The position numbers and the translations under genes are program-made. 64,000 nt of DNA from a bacterium 336/3 (GTDB lineage: Bacteria; Bacteroidota; Bacteroidia; Cytophagales; Thermonemataceae): contig LJIE01000001.1 of NCBI GenBank assembly GCA_001281695.1, forward strand, positions 68,107-132,106, read 5' to 3'. Of this stretch, positions 7,520 through 16,962 are shown piece after piece. Each line of letters begins with the position of its first letter. Position 1 is the first letter of the stretch. The notes below the pieces were generated by a model that did no database searches, was not told the origin of the DNA, and saw nothing but the letters and a program-made list of their open reading frames with translations.

Positions 7520-10075
7520 ATGAAAATATTCAGAGCTATATTTTTATCTTTCATCAGTATTATTTTGGTGTACATACTCCAAAATAAACTTTCAGAAACT
7601 CCACTCATTAAAAGCTATATTCCTGAAAGTTTAGCATCTGCTCCCCCCATTGGTATTTTTTTAGATCCTTTTAATGGTTTTTGGATAAATGCTGAACCAA
7701 AAAATCTAAAAAGTAAGATAAATTTAGATATTGTTGGCTTGAAAAGTAAAGTAGAAGTTATTTTAGATCAAAGGCTAGTTCCTCACATTTTTGCTGAAAA
7801 CGACCATGATTTATATTTTGCTCAAGGTTATATAACTGCTTCTTACCGTTTGTGGCAAATGGAATTTCTTACACATTTTGCAGCAGGCAGACTTTCAGAG
7901 TTTATTGGAGAAAAAACTATTGAAGTAGACCGTTCTCAAAGAAGAATGGGGCTATTGAGAAGTGCTCAAAAAACACTGAATAATATGTTGAAAGACTCTA
8001 CTTCTGCATCTGTTCTCAATGCTTATACTAGTGGTGTGAATGCTTATATCAAATCTCTATCTCCACATGAGTTACCTCTTGAATATAAAGTTTTAAACTA
8101 TGCACCCGAAGAGTGGACATCTTTAAAAACTGTTTTATTACTCAAATACATTGCCTACGACCTTTCTGTATCAGGAAATGATGATTTTGCCAACTCACTT
8201 GCTATGGCAAAGTATGGAGAAAATGTAACTGATAGTTTATATACTCACAATCCTTTTAGGGTACAACCTGTCATTCCTACCAAAAGCCCTATTGATTTTA
8301 AACCTGCAAAAAAACTTGTACACCCCAAGGGTTACGATTCAATCAGCAGAACTATTGCTAAAAACCTAGAAGAAACACAAAACATCTTAAATGAAAAATA
8401 TAAACCCAAAGAAGAAAAAAGTAAAGGAAGTAATAACTGGGCTATTGGTGCTAAAAAAACAGAAACTGGCTTCCCTATTCTAGCTAGCGATCCACACTTA
8501 AGTTTAAAGCTACCTTCCATTTGGTACGAAATTCAGCTTGTTAGCCCAAATGTAAATGTATATGGGGTTTCTTTACCTGGTACACCAACAGTAGTGATTG
8601 GGTTTAATGAGAAAATAGCGTGGGGTATTACAAGTGCCTATACAGATGGCTTAGATTTTTATCAAATAAAATTTAAAGATGAAAAATTAGACGAGTATTT
8701 TCATGATGGTATTTGGAAAAAAACTATTACCCATAAAGAAATTATTAAAGTAAAAGGAGGAAAAGATATTCTTGAATATATTCAGTACACACATCATGGA
8801 CCTGTAGTATTAGAAGCTCCTGCCAAATTGTACCCTAATAAACCCAATGATTTATATAATATAACTGTACCATACCAACATGCAATGTATTGGGTGGGTG
8901 CAGATAGTACATCTAATGAAATATTGACTTTTTATAATCTCAATAGAGCAAAAAAGTATGATGATTTTATTAATTCATTTGCATCATTTAGTTGCCCTTC
9001 ATTAGCCTTTGCTTACGCTGATGCTGATAAAAATATAGCAATGTATATAGCAGGGAAAATTCCTATGCGTTGGAATGGACAAGGCAAATATGTTTTAGAT
9101 GGATCTTCTTCAGCTTTTGAATACAAAGAGTATATTCCTTTTAACCAAAACCCGAAAGTTTTAAATCCAGAACAACAATTTGTAGCCTCTGCAAATCAGC
9201 TGATTACAGATACAACTACCTATCCATACTATGTAGGATACGATTTTATTTCTCCAGAAAGAGCTATTCGTATCAATGAAAAACTCAATGCAATGACTCG
9301 CATCAAGTATGAGAACATGAGAGAGTTACAAAATGATGTTTTGGGTATTCATGCTCGTGATGCACTTCCAAAATTATTGAGTATGCTTGATACCACACAA
9401 CTCAAAGGAGATGCTCAAAAAACACATCAAATACTAAAAAAATGGAACTACCTCTATCAATCTGATTCACAAGGAGCAACTTGCTTTGAAATCTGGTTCA
9501 CAGAGTTTAGAATAGCCCTTTGGCAAGATGAATTAGGTTATATTCCTAATTATCCTAACACAGACCAAACACTTAGAGTTTTATTAAGGGATACAACAAG
9601 CAGATGGATTGATGATATCAGTACTACCAATAGAGAAACTTTAAAAAGCTTGATTAATACAAGTTTTAACAAAGCTATTGATAAACTAAAAGAAAAACAC
9701 AAAGGCAATGATGAAAACTGGTTTTGGGGAAAGCACAAAGGCTTCCATCTAGATCATTTGCTTATTCCTAATCTGGGTTTATCAAATCTGATGACCTCAG
9801 GTAGTTCAAGAACCGTCAATGCCACCAGTGATACACATGGACCTTCATGGAGAATGGTTGTGATGTTGGGAGCAAATAGTCCAAGAGCTTATGGCATATA
9901 TCCTGGTGGGCAATCAGGTAATCCTGGGAGCTTGTACTACTCCAATATGGTAGAGAACTGGAGATTAGGAGAGCTTGAAGAACTTCTTTTCTTAAAAAAT
10001 TCAAAAATTAAAAATCAGAAAATCATTACAACCATTCAAATGAATGCAAAGCAGACAGATGGTTTAATAAAGTAA
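7520..10075 (+). CDS. Penicillin acylase family (Ntn) hydrolase
   Basis: This 851-residue protein belongs to the Ntn-hydrolase family that includes penicillin G acylase and quorum-signal acylases. These cleave amide bonds with an N-terminal Ser exposed by self-cleavage. The key site is visible: GSNNWAIG, with the predicted cut between Gly303 and Ser304. The part before it corresponds to the alpha chain and linker (RLWQMEFLTHFAAGRLSEFIG), and the rest to the beta chain. Near the end, SGSSRTVNAT and GPSWRMVVMLG are typical beta-chain sequences. A hydrophobic N-terminus (residues 1-22) indicates a signal peptide or membrane anchor, so it acts in the periplasm. It stands alone after a terminator. 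The substrate cannot be read from the sequence; N-acyl homoserine lactones, peptides or beta-lactams are all possible for this family. Confidence 0.92.
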   Translation: MKIFRAIFLSFISIILVYILQNKLSETPLIKSYIPESLASAPPIGIFLDPFNGFWINAEPKNLKSKINLDIVGLKSKVEVILDQRLVPHIFAENDHDLYFAQGYITASYRLWQMEFLTHFAAGRLSEFIGEKTIEVDRSQRRMGLLRSAQKTLNNMLKDSTSASVLNAYTSGVNAYIKSLSPHELPLEYKVLNYAPEEWTSLKTVLLLKYIAYDLSVSGNDDFANSLAMAKYGENVTDSLYTHNPFRVQPVIPTKSPIDFKPAKKLVHPKGYDSISRTIAKNLEETQNILNEKYKPKEEKSKGSNNWAIGAKKTETGFPILASDPHLSLKLPSIWYEIQLVSPNVNVYGVSLPGTPTVVIGFNEKIAWGITSAYTDGLDFYQIKFKDEKLDEYFHDGIWKKTITHKEIIKVKGGKDILEYIQYTHHGPVVLEAPAKLYPNKPNDLYNITVPYQHAMYWVGADSTSNEILTFYNLNRAKKYDDFINSFASFSCPSLAFAYADADKNIAMYIAGKIPMRWNGQGKYVLDGSSSAFEYKEYIPFNQNPKVLNPEQQFVASANQLITDTTTYPYYVGYDFISPERAIRINEKLNAMTRIKYENMRELQNDVLGIHARDALPKLLSMLDTTQLKGDAQKTHQILKKWNYLYQSDSQGATCFEIWFTEFRIALWQDELGYIPNYPNTDQTLRVLLRDTTSRWIDDISTTNRETLKSLINTSFNKAIDKLKEKHKGNDENWFWGKHKGFHLDHLLIPNLGLSNLMTSGSSRTVNATSDTHGPSWRMVVMLGANSPRAYGIYPGGQSGNPGSLYYSNMVENWRLGELEELLFLKNSKIKNQKIITTIQMNAKQTDGLIK

Positions 10076-10131
10076 AACTATTATATTCTGAAACTTTTTT
10101 ACAAAAAAAATAGTTTTACACAAAAACGCCT

Positions 10132-10464
10132 ATGAACATGATTAGTGTAACTGATAAAGCAAAAAATAAAATTGTTGAAATTCGTCAAAATGATGGATAT
10201 TCAAATGAGCACAATATCCGTGTAGCTGTAAAAGGTGGTGGTTGCTCAGGTTTGATGTATGACCTGATTTTTGATACCAATATTCAAAATAATGATGAAA
10301 TTTTTGAAGACAAAGGCATCAAAATTTTAGTAGATAAAAAAAGTTTACTGTATTTATTGGGAACAACCTTAGATTTCTCTGATGGATTGAATGGCAAAGG
10401 TTTTCAGTTTGTCAATCCAAATGCTTCACGTACTTGTGGATGTGGAGAAAGTTTTTCAGTATAA
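10132..10464 (+). CDS. A-type iron-sulfur carrier (IscA/ErpA/SufA family)
   Basis: This 110-residue protein has the three conserved cysteines of the A-type carriers: Cys38 in GGGCSG, and Cys102 and Cys104 in the C-terminal RTCGCGESF. Those residues bind an Fe-S cluster for delivery to apoproteins. The length is typical. The context is not an isc or suf operon, so ErpA-like or general carrier roles are equally possible. A second ATG two codons downstream is an alternative start. The gene converges with trpB and shares its terminator. Confidence 0.93.
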   Translation: MNMISVTDKAKNKIVEIRQNDGYSNEHNIRVAVKGGGCSGLMYDLIFDTNIQNNDEIFEDKGIKILVDKKSLLYLLGTTLDFSDGLNGKGFQFVNPNASRTCGCGESFSV

Positions 10465-10484
10465 AGAATAGCATTTATCAAAGG

Positions 10485-10510
10485 AAAAGGCTCTAAAATT
10501 AGAGCCTTTT
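10485..10510. terminator. Bidirectional terminator between iscA-like gene and trpB
   Basis: A 12-bp perfect stem, AAAAGGCTCTAA / TTAGAGCCTTTT, has a two-base loop and A/T flanks. It ends two bases from the trpB stop codon. Confidence 0.9.
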
Positions 10511-10511
10511 T

Positions 10512-11723
10512 TTATTCATGTCCTTTGTAAGTACCTTCTTGCCATTTAATATAGGTGGCTAAATCTTTATCACCTCGCCCAGAAAGACAGATAACTACCA
10601 CTTCATCAGGTTTAGCATTGAGTTTTTCTAGATATGCAAATGCATGAGCTGTTTCAATAGCAGGAATAATACCTTCTATTTTACTGACCATAAAGCCAGC
10701 TTCCATAGCCTCTTCATCTGTTACAGCATAATATTCACCTCTTCTACTATCAAACAGATAGGCATGAATAGGACCTACACCAGGGTAGTCCAAACCAGCC
10801 GAAATAGAGTAAGGTTCTATAATCTGCCCATCTTTGGTTTGCATCAAAAGTGTTTTACTTCCATGAATAATACCCATTTTGCCCAATGCCGTAGTTGCTG
10901 CCGATTTCCCTGTATTTACACCTTGCCCACCTGCTTCAAGGGCTATAAGACGAACTTTAGGATTTTCGATGAAATAATAAAATGAGCCTGCCGCATTGCT
11001 ACCTCCACCTACACAAGCAAGTACATAATCAGGGTAATCTCGTCCTATTTTTTCTTGGAGTTGTTTTTTTATTTCTTCAGAAATAACAGACTGGAAACGA
11101 GCTACCATATCAGGATATGGATGAGGTCCCACTACCGAACCAATAATATAATGCGTATCTATAGGGTTATTAATCCAATCTCTAATTGCCTCATTGGTAG
11201 CATCTTTCAGCGTTTTACTTCCACTTGTGGCAGGGCGTACAGTCGCCCCAAGCAGTTTCATTCTTTCAACATTAGGACGTTGGCGTTCAATATCTACTTC
11301 GCCCATATACACAATACACTCCAACCCCATTAAAGCACAAACTGTAGCAGTAGCTACTCCATGTTGCCCCGCTCCTGTTTCAGCTATAATTCTTTTTTTT
11401 CCTAAATGTTTAGCCAATAAAATTTGTCCAATGGTATTATTGATTTTGTGAGAGCCTGTATGATTTAGATCTTCTCTCTTCAAATAAATATTTGTGTTAT
11501 ATTTTTCTGATAATCTTTTTGCAAAATACAATGGAGAAGGTCTGCCAACATAATCTCTTAAAAGTTGCCAATATTCTTTTTGAAATTCTCCAGAGTTAAT
11601 GATTTGTAGATACGAATTTTCTAATTCTTCTACATTAGGAAACAACATTTCAGGAATGTACGCTCCTCCAAAACTTCCATAATAGCCTTTCATTGAAGGG
11701 CTTTTGCTTACATTGGGTGTCAT
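10512..11723 (-). CDS. trpB: Tryptophan synthase beta chain
   Basis: TrpB condenses indole with serine to give tryptophan, using pyridoxal phosphate. The PLP-binding lysine lies in [13 protein letters not shown], the glycine-rich phosphate loop is [10 protein letters not shown], and the [12 protein letters not shown] block is a family hallmark. At 403 residues it is a standard TrpB1-type subunit rather than the longer TrpB2. trpA and the other trp genes are not adjacent, so either the pathway is dispersed or only this part moved. The protein starts [20 protein letters not shown]; a start at the second Met (residue 11) would also keep the whole fold. Confidence 0.96.
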   Translation of the reverse strand: MTPNVSKSPSMKGYYGSFGGAYIPEMLFPNVEELENSYLQIINSGEFQKEYWQLLRDYVGRPSPLYFAKRLSEKYNTNIYLKREDLNHTGSHKINNTIGQILLAKHLGKKRIIAETGAGQHGVATATVCALMGLECIVYMGEVDIERQRPNVERMKLLGATVRPATSGSKTLKDATNEAIRDWINNPIDTHYIIGSVVGPHPYPDMVARFQSVISEEIKKQLQEKIGRDYPDYVLACVGGGSNAAGSFYYFIENPKVRLIALEAGGQGVNTGKSAATTALGKMGIIHGSKTLLMQTKDGQIIEPYSISAGLDYPGVGPIHAYLFDSRRGEYYAVTDEEAMEAGFMVSKIEGIIPAIETAHAFAYLEKLNAKPDEVVVICLSGRGDKDLATYIKWQEGTYKGHE

Positions 11724-11777
11724 AAAACACTTATTTTTTAAATAAATTTATATTTTGGTTGAAATATACTTTAAATA

Positions 11778-13481
11778 CTAAAGTTCTTGCCAATTTTTTA
11801 AAACTGCTTGAATATCATCATGAAGGAATCTATCTTGATGAATAAACCCTACGACTTTATCTAATTTTTTGTGTAGGTCTTTTGTTTCTTTTCCAAGCTT
11901 AATTTTATAATCAATTTGTTCTAATTGTAATTTTCTGAGGTGTAGAGCTTGGTGGGCTGTCAACATCAGAATTGCTGTAATCTTTCTTACATTTTCAATC
12001 ATTTCTAAAGCTTGTCTGCCTGCAATAGTACCCATACTTACATGGTCTTCTTGATTGGCACAGGTTGGAATAGAATCTGCTGATGCAGGATGTACAAGCA
12101 CTTTATTTTCAGAAACAAGTCCTGCTGCTACATATTGGGGTATCATCAAACCTGAATGTAAACCTGAAGTATCTGCTGCTAAAAAGGCTGGTAAGCAATC
12201 ATTCGTTGCTTCATCTGTTAGTTTATTGATTTGCCTTTCAAGCAAATTACCCATTTCTGCTACAGCTAACTTGAGATAATCTAATGCCAATGCCAAAGGT
12301 TGTCCATGAAAATTTCCTCCTGAAATTACTACATCATCATCTACAAAAATAAGAGGATTATCTACAGCTGCATTCAATTCGTTAGAAATAATACCTTCTG
12401 TATGGCTAATAGCCTGTAAACTTGCTCCTAAAACTTGTGGTGTACAACGTACAGAGTAAGAATCTTGTGGGGTAATTTTCTTTTCTGCAAATTTTAAAAT
12501 AACATTTAATCGTTGCCAACTTGTTTTTTGGTTTTCATCAGGCAAATATGGATACAATACTGAAAGTTGATGAGGCGTGATTTCCAAGTAGTTTTTTAAC
12601 TCTTCTTTTTGATGAATCGTTAGATGATTTTGTATTTTTTGTAATATTTTTTCCGCCAGTTCATTCGATTCTACTCCCATCAGATTTGAACCTTTTGTAA
12701 AATCTCTTACCCATGTAGCTATTTTTTCTTGATGTTCATGCTTTCGGGCTTTATGTAAGCGTTCATCGAAAGCTTGTTTTCTTGCTCCAAGAGCTTCAAA
12801 CATCATACAAGATGCTTTTAAAGATTTGTATAATAGCTCTTTAGCCTGATAAATCCCTAAAGCTCCCAAAGCAGCCATTACACTTGTACCATTGAGCAAA
12901 GCTATTCCTTCTTTGTGTTCAAGTGTGATAGGCTTTAATTTTCTTTTTTTCAAAGCTTCTTTACTTGATACAATATTTCCATCTACTTCCGCATAGCCTT
13001 CTCCTATCAAAACAATTGCCATGTGAGCAAGTGGGCATAAATCTCCACTAGCTCCTACTGAGCCTTGTGAAGGAATAACTGGATGTATATTCTGATTAAT
13101 AAGCTCTGATAATAAAGATACTGTTTCTTTTTTAACCCCTGAAAATCCAGCTAAAAGTGTATTGAGTCTAATAAGCATAATAGCTCTCACTATTTCTTTT
13201 TCAAAGGGTTTACCAACACCACAAGCATGTGAAATAAGTAAGTTTCGTTGTAGCTCTTTGGCTGTTTCATAGTTGTCTATAACTTTAGAAGCATTTGCAC
13301 CAAAACCTGTTGTTACACCGTATACAATTTTCTTCTCTTTTACCTGCTTTTCGATGTATTTGCGGCTTTTTTCTATATTCTGATAAGTTTTGGGCTGTAT
13401 TTCAACTTTCGCTTCATTAAAAGCTATTTGCACCACAGATTGAATATCTAACTGATTTCCGTTCAATATTACTGATTTCAT
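11778..13481 (-). CDS. hutH: Histidine ammonia-lyase-like aromatic amino acid lyase
   Basis: The protein carries the Ala144-Ser145-Gly146 triad (GSVGASGDLCPLAHMA) that cyclises into the MIO cofactor of this family. The active-site Tyr lies in YGVTTGFG, and QEDHVSMGT is the other conserved block. Ser84-His85 in NLLISHACGVG matches the selectivity pair of histidine lyases rather than the His-Leu or Phe-Leu of tyrosine and phenylalanine lyases. The predicted reaction is therefore histidine to urocanate and ammonia. At 567 residues it is about 55 longer than usual; the extra sequence is a Lys/Glu-rich helical stretch near residues 270-330. No other hut genes are adjacent. The enzyme class is secure, but the substrate is inferred from two residues. 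Confidence 0.88.
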   Translation of the reverse strand: MKSVILNGNQLDIQSVVQIAFNEAKVEIQPKTYQNIEKSRKYIEKQVKEKKIVYGVTTGFGANASKVIDNYETAKELQRNLLISHACGVGKPFEKEIVRAIMLIRLNTLLAGFSGVKKETVSLLSELINQNIHPVIPSQGSVGASGDLCPLAHMAIVLIGEGYAEVDGNIVSSKEALKKRKLKPITLEHKEGIALLNGTSVMAALGALGIYQAKELLYKSLKASCMMFEALGARKQAFDERLHKARKHEHQEKIATWVRDFTKGSNLMGVESNELAEKILQKIQNHLTIHQKEELKNYLEITPHQLSVLYPYLPDENQKTSWQRLNVILKFAEKKITPQDSYSVRCTPQVLGASLQAISHTEGIISNELNAAVDNPLIFVDDDVVISGGNFHGQPLALALDYLKLAVAEMGNLLERQINKLTDEATNDCLPAFLAADTSGLHSGLMIPQYVAAGLVSENKVLVHPASADSIPTCANQEDHVSMGTIAGRQALEMIENVRKITAILMLTAHQALHLRKLQLEQIDYKIKLGKETKDLHKKLDKVVGFIHQDRFLHDDIQAVLKNWQEL

Positions 13482-13521
13482 TTTGTATTCCAGATTAGTT
13501 GTTTTGGGGCAAAAGATAAAA

Positions 13522-13559
13522 AAATAAATCGTAACCAGCGAACCAGTTACGATTTATTT
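13522..13559 (-). terminator. Terminator of recA
   Basis: A perfect 14-bp inverted repeat, AAATAAATCGTAAC / GTTACGATTTATTT, has a 10-base loop and lies just after the recA stop codon on the minus strand. Confidence 0.85.
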
Positions 13560-13577
13560 CATAGGAAGTTGTTACTA

Positions 13578-14678
13578 CTATTCTTCAACTAACTCTTCTT
13601 TCTCATCTTTTACGGCTTCTTCTTGCTCCTCAGCAGGGATTTCTTGAATACTTGCTCCAGATGCAATCAAATCACGGATTTTCTTATCTAGCTCTTCCAC
13701 TAAATCGGGATTGTCTTCCAAAGCCTTCACCAATTTATCTCTACCCAAAGCAAGTTTGGTTTCGTTGTAGTAGAAATTTGCTCCAGATTTCTTGATAACA
13801 TTCAATTCCACACCCAAATCAACAATTTCACCAATTTTAGAAATACCTCTACCATACATGATGTCAAATTCTACTTGTTTGAATGGAGGGGCAACTTTAT
13901 TTTTCACAATTTTCACACGAGTACGGTTACCTAAAATATCATCTCCATTCTTAATTTGTCCTATACGACGAATATCAATACGAACAGAAGCATAATATTT
14001 AAGAGCATTACCACCTGTTGTTGTTTCAGGGCTACCAAACATTACACCTATTTTATCACGTAATTGGTTGATAAAGATACAGCAACAGTTTGTTTTATTG
14101 ACTACACTTGTTAGTTTACGCATAGCTTGGGACATCAAGCGAGCATGTAAACCCATTTTGCTATCACCCATATCACCATCTATTTCAGCTTTAGGAACAA
14201 GAGCAGCCACAGAGTCAATAACCACAATGTCTATAGCCCCTGAGCGAATAAGTTGTTCTGCAATTTCAAGAGCTTGTTCACCACTATCTGGCTGAGAAAC
14301 AACTACTTTTTCAGGATCCATGCCTAATTTTTCAGCATACGAACGATCAAAAGCATGTTCTGCATCAATAAACGCCGCAATACCACCAGCTTTTTGGCAT
14401 TGGATAATGGTATGAATCGCTAATGTTGTTTTACCAGAAGATTCAGGTCCAAATATTTCCACAATTCTACCTTTGGGCAAACCACCAACACCAAGAGCTA
14501 AATCCACACCAATTGATCCTGTTGAAATAACTTCTACATCAACTACTTTGTTATCACTCAATTTCATTACAGTTCCTTTCCCATAATCTTTGTCTATTTT
14601 TTCCATTGTACTTTTTAGTGCATCCAATTTGCCTTTCATATCAACGGGGATACTGGTTTCTTTTTCTTTCTTTGCCAT
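13578..14678 (-). CDS. recA: Recombinase RecA
   Basis: RecA coats single-stranded DNA, drives homologous pairing and triggers the SOS response. Walker A is GPESSGKTT, followed by FIDAEHAFD. The L1/L2 DNA-binding region includes [20 protein letters not shown]. The length (366 residues) and the acidic C-terminal tail rich in Glu ([17 protein letters not shown]) are typical. It is transcribed alone with its own terminator. I saw no recX or lexA next to it and no obvious SOS box upstream. Confidence 0.98.
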   Translation of the reverse strand: MAKKEKETSIPVDMKGKLDALKSTMEKIDKDYGKGTVMKLSDNKVVDVEVISTGSIGVDLALGVGGLPKGRIVEIFGPESSGKTTLAIHTIIQCQKAGGIAAFIDAEHAFDRSYAEKLGMDPEKVVVSQPDSGEQALEIAEQLIRSGAIDIVVIDSVAALVPKAEIDGDMGDSKMGLHARLMSQAMRKLTSVVNKTNCCCIFINQLRDKIGVMFGSPETTTGGNALKYYASVRIDIRRIGQIKNGDDILGNRTRVKIVKNKVAPPFKQVEFDIMYGRGISKIGEIVDLGVELNVIKKSGANFYYNETKLALGRDKLVKALEDNPDLVEELDKKIRDLIASGASIQEIPAEEQEEAVKDEKEELVEE

Positions 14679-14790
14679 GTTAGTAGAATTTATGTTTTTG
14701 TAAAAATATTACTTTTAAATATCTAATCAATACATTAGCAAAGGAAAATATTTACTCCGTAAAATTTTTGTGTACCAATTATTTTCTTGA

Positions 14791-14828
14791 AAAAAAATAC
14801 CTACTAAACATTTAGTAGGTATTTTTTT
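14791..14828 (-). terminator. Terminator of the small secreted protein gene
   Basis: An 18-bp perfect stem has a two-base CA loop, core ACCTACTAAA / TTTAGTAGGT, and long A/T arms. It lies just downstream of the minus-strand gene at 14844. Confidence 0.88.
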
Positions 14829-14843
14829 ATTGTGATGTTATAT

Positions 14844-15236
14844 TTATCTTGATTTAAAAGTATTGGGCAAATTAGCATTATTTGATTTAGCCTCTCTTTG
14901 GGTTTTCATTCTAGTATATTTATTTCTTTGTTCAGGAGTGAGAAGTGTTACAATTTTAGTTTCTCTCTCTTGATTAATAGCTTTTCTACGTTCTTGAGCT
15001 GTAGTTTGTGTAATGGTACCTGCTTGAACTTCTTGACGAACAGTTTGTAATTTTTGAGCTGCGTCTAAATTAATAGCTTGTACTTGCACTTTTTGTTCCG
15101 TTGTGAAACTGGCTTGCTTATCCATTCTTTCCGTCATCATGGTAGCACGTTGCTCGGGGGTACTTGCTGTATTTTGAGCAATTGCTCCAAATCCACAGAA
15201 AACTGTCAATAAAATAAGTAGAGATAATTTCTTCAT
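14844..15236 (-). CDS. Small secreted CpxP/Spy-like protein
   Basis: The 130-residue product has a clear signal peptide ending near FGAIAQ. The mature part is almost entirely helical and rich in Gln, Thr, Arg and Lys. It contains two TPEQR motifs and the sequence QVQAINLDAAQKLQTVRQ. LTPEQ-type motifs occur in CpxP/Spy-like periplasmic proteins and in related small Bacteroidota proteins. I infer a periplasmic chaperone-like or envelope-stress protein, but the match is by composition and motif only. No regulator or sensor is adjacent. It ends in a strong terminator. Confidence 0.65.
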   Translation of the reverse strand: MKKLSLLILLTVFCGFGAIAQNTASTPEQRATMMTERMDKQASFTTEQKVQVQAINLDAAQKLQTVRQEVQAGTITQTTAQERRKAINQERETKIVTLLTPEQRNKYTRMKTQREAKSNNANLPNTFKSR

Positions 15237-15322
15237 AATCTGAATATTTTATAATATGAGTAACTTTCTAATTTTTCAAGCCACTATATTACATTTTTTT
15301 TAAGAAAAAAAGAAATTTATCT

Positions 15323-16306
15323 CTATTTTTTTAACATAAGGTATTCTGCTATCTGTACAGCATTGGTAGCTGCTCCTTTACGCAGGTTATCTGCAACAAT
15401 CCACATATTTAAGGTGTTTGGCTGAGATTCATCTCTACGAATTCTGCCTACAAATACTTCATCTCTTCCTTTACTTAAAATAGGCATAGGATAACGATTG
15501 TTTTTCACATCATCTTCTAAAATAACTCCTGCTGTTTTTGAAATAATATTTTTTACTTCTTCCACATCAAAATCATTTTCAAACTCAACATTGACAGCTT
15601 CTGAGTGTCCACCCATTACAGGCACACGAACAGTTGTAGAGGTAACACCTATTTTATCAGTACCAAATATTTTTTTGGTTTCATTCACCATTTTCATTTC
15701 TTCCTTGGTGTAACCATTGTCCAAAAAAGAGTCAATATGAGGCAAAACATTCATATCAATAGGATGTGGATATACCTTTTTGCCTTCTATTCCTTGTCTT
15801 TCATTCATCAATTGGTCAACAGCAGCTTTACCTGTACCTGTTACAGACTGATAAGTAGAAACTACAATACGTTTAATTCCATATTTTTTATGTAACGGAT
15901 TTAGAGCTACAACCATTTGAATAGTTGAGCAATTGGGGTTTGCTATAATTTTATCTTCTTTAGTAAGTACATCAGCATTTACTTCTGGAACTATCAGTTT
16001 TTTGGTAGGATCCATTCTCCAAGCAGAAGAGTTATCAATTACTGTTGTACCTACTTCTGCAAACTTAGGTGCAAAAGCAAGCGAAGTACTTCCTCCAGCT
16101 GAGAAAATTGCAAAATCAGGTTTAAGAGCTATTGCTTCTTCCATTCCTATTACTGTGTATTCCTTACTCTTAAAAAAAATCTTCTTACCCTTTGAATTCT
16201 CTGAAGCAACTAAATACAATTCTGTAAAGGGAAAGTTTCTTTCTTCTAAAACTTTCAGGATTTCGGTGCCTACTAGACCCGTAGCACCCACAACAGCAAT
16301 TTTCAT
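15323..16306 (-). CDS. asd: Aspartate-semialdehyde dehydrogenase
   Basis: The enzyme reduces aspartyl phosphate to aspartate semialdehyde with NADPH, feeding lysine/diaminopimelate, threonine and methionine synthesis. The nucleotide-binding GATGLVG lies near the start, and the nucleophilic Cys is in IANPNCSTIQMV. GGHSEAVNVEFE contains the substrate-binding His region. The length of 327 residues fits the bacterial family. The gene is not in an operon with other amino acid genes here. The DUF2480 gene lies upstream on the same strand with an 82-base gap, so co-transcription is possible. Confidence 0.96.
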   Translation of the reverse strand: MKIAVVGATGLVGTEILKVLEERNFPFTELYLVASENSKGKKIFFKSKEYTVIGMEEAIALKPDFAIFSAGGSTSLAFAPKFAEVGTTVIDNSSAWRMDPTKKLIVPEVNADVLTKEDKIIANPNCSTIQMVVALNPLHKKYGIKRIVVSTYQSVTGTGKAAVDQLMNERQGIEGKKVYPHPIDMNVLPHIDSFLDNGYTKEEMKMVNETKKIFGTDKIGVTSTTVRVPVMGGHSEAVNVEFENDFDVEEVKNIISKTAGVILEDDVKNNRYPMPILSKGRDEVFVGRIRRDESQPNTLNMWIVADNLRKGAATNAVQIAEYLMLKK

Positions 16307-16388
16307 AATAATTAAAAAAGGTTAAAAGGTTGATAATATTTTTTTTGGAAACGCAATATTCTTGATTATTTGATAAATTTTCAAAAAA

Positions 16389-16901
16389 TTATTTTGTTTT
16401 CTTGTATAAAGGTACTGTACTACAAGGTTCTCCAAACATGAGGCTTTGTACGTGAGGCTTTAATAAACGAGTAATTTCAACATACACATAAGTAGGTATG
16501 GGCAAATCAGAACAACCTTTAACTACTATTCGCTTGCCTTCATATTCAGCTATATTTATCTTTAACAGTTCTTTTCTAAATAACTCTATTTCAAGACTTT
16601 CTAAATCACCAAAAACAAAACAGTCAGCATATGGTTCTAAATGAATGGCTAACAGCATATATGCCCAAGTAGGCACTATGGCATCTGCTGAACAAATAAT
16701 AGCCACATTTTTATTTTGGTACGAATTCCAGTCATGTTCTTTTAAAAACTGCCTAAAATCTTTTTCTTTTAAAATAAGCCCTTGAAAAAGATTTTGAGCT
16801 AAGTCATATACAACTCTTTCTCCTTTAGGATAAAAATCTTTTATATCCAGAGTAATCAGTCCACTCTGGGCAACTTTATTAACTATTTCTTCGGTTTCCA
16901 T
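16389..16901 (-). CDS. DUF2480 family protein
   Basis: This 170-residue protein matches the Bacteroidota DUF2480 family as I remember it. Typical blocks are VNKVAQSGLITLDIKDFYP, the ICSADAIVPTWAYMLL segment in the middle, and a final YVEITRLLKPHVQSLMFGEP. There is no signal peptide, and four cysteines are present (in ICSAD, DCFVF, GCSD and PCST). The function is unknown. It is a soluble protein whose conserved Cys and acidic positions could bind metal, but that is speculation. It lies between asd and the secreted nuclease-fold gene, separated from the latter by a terminator hairpin. Confidence 0.85.
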   Translation of the reverse strand: METEEIVNKVAQSGLITLDIKDFYPKGERVVYDLAQNLFQGLILKEKDFRQFLKEHDWNSYQNKNVAIICSADAIVPTWAYMLLAIHLEPYADCFVFGDLESLEIELFRKELLKINIAEYEGKRIVVKGCSDLPIPTYVYVEITRLLKPHVQSLMFGEPCSTVPLYKKTK

Positions 16902-16907
16902 AAAATA

Positions 16908-16938
16908 AAAAATCTACAAGGGTTATCTTGTAGATTTC
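16908..16938 (-). terminator. Terminator of the nuclease-fold gene
   Basis: The stem AAATCTACAAG / CTTGTAGATTT has a six-base loop and is followed on the minus strand by a T-rich tract. It lies directly upstream of the DUF2480 start and separates the two transcripts. Confidence 0.75.
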
Positions 16939-16962
16939 AACAAAAAAATAACTTACAAAGTT

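Noticed and set aside
10512-13481. trpB plus hutH as an amino acid operon
   Set aside because: There is a 54-base gap and both genes are on the minus strand, so co-transcription is possible, but the pathways are unrelated (tryptophan synthesis versus histidine breakdown). I do not call it a functional unit.
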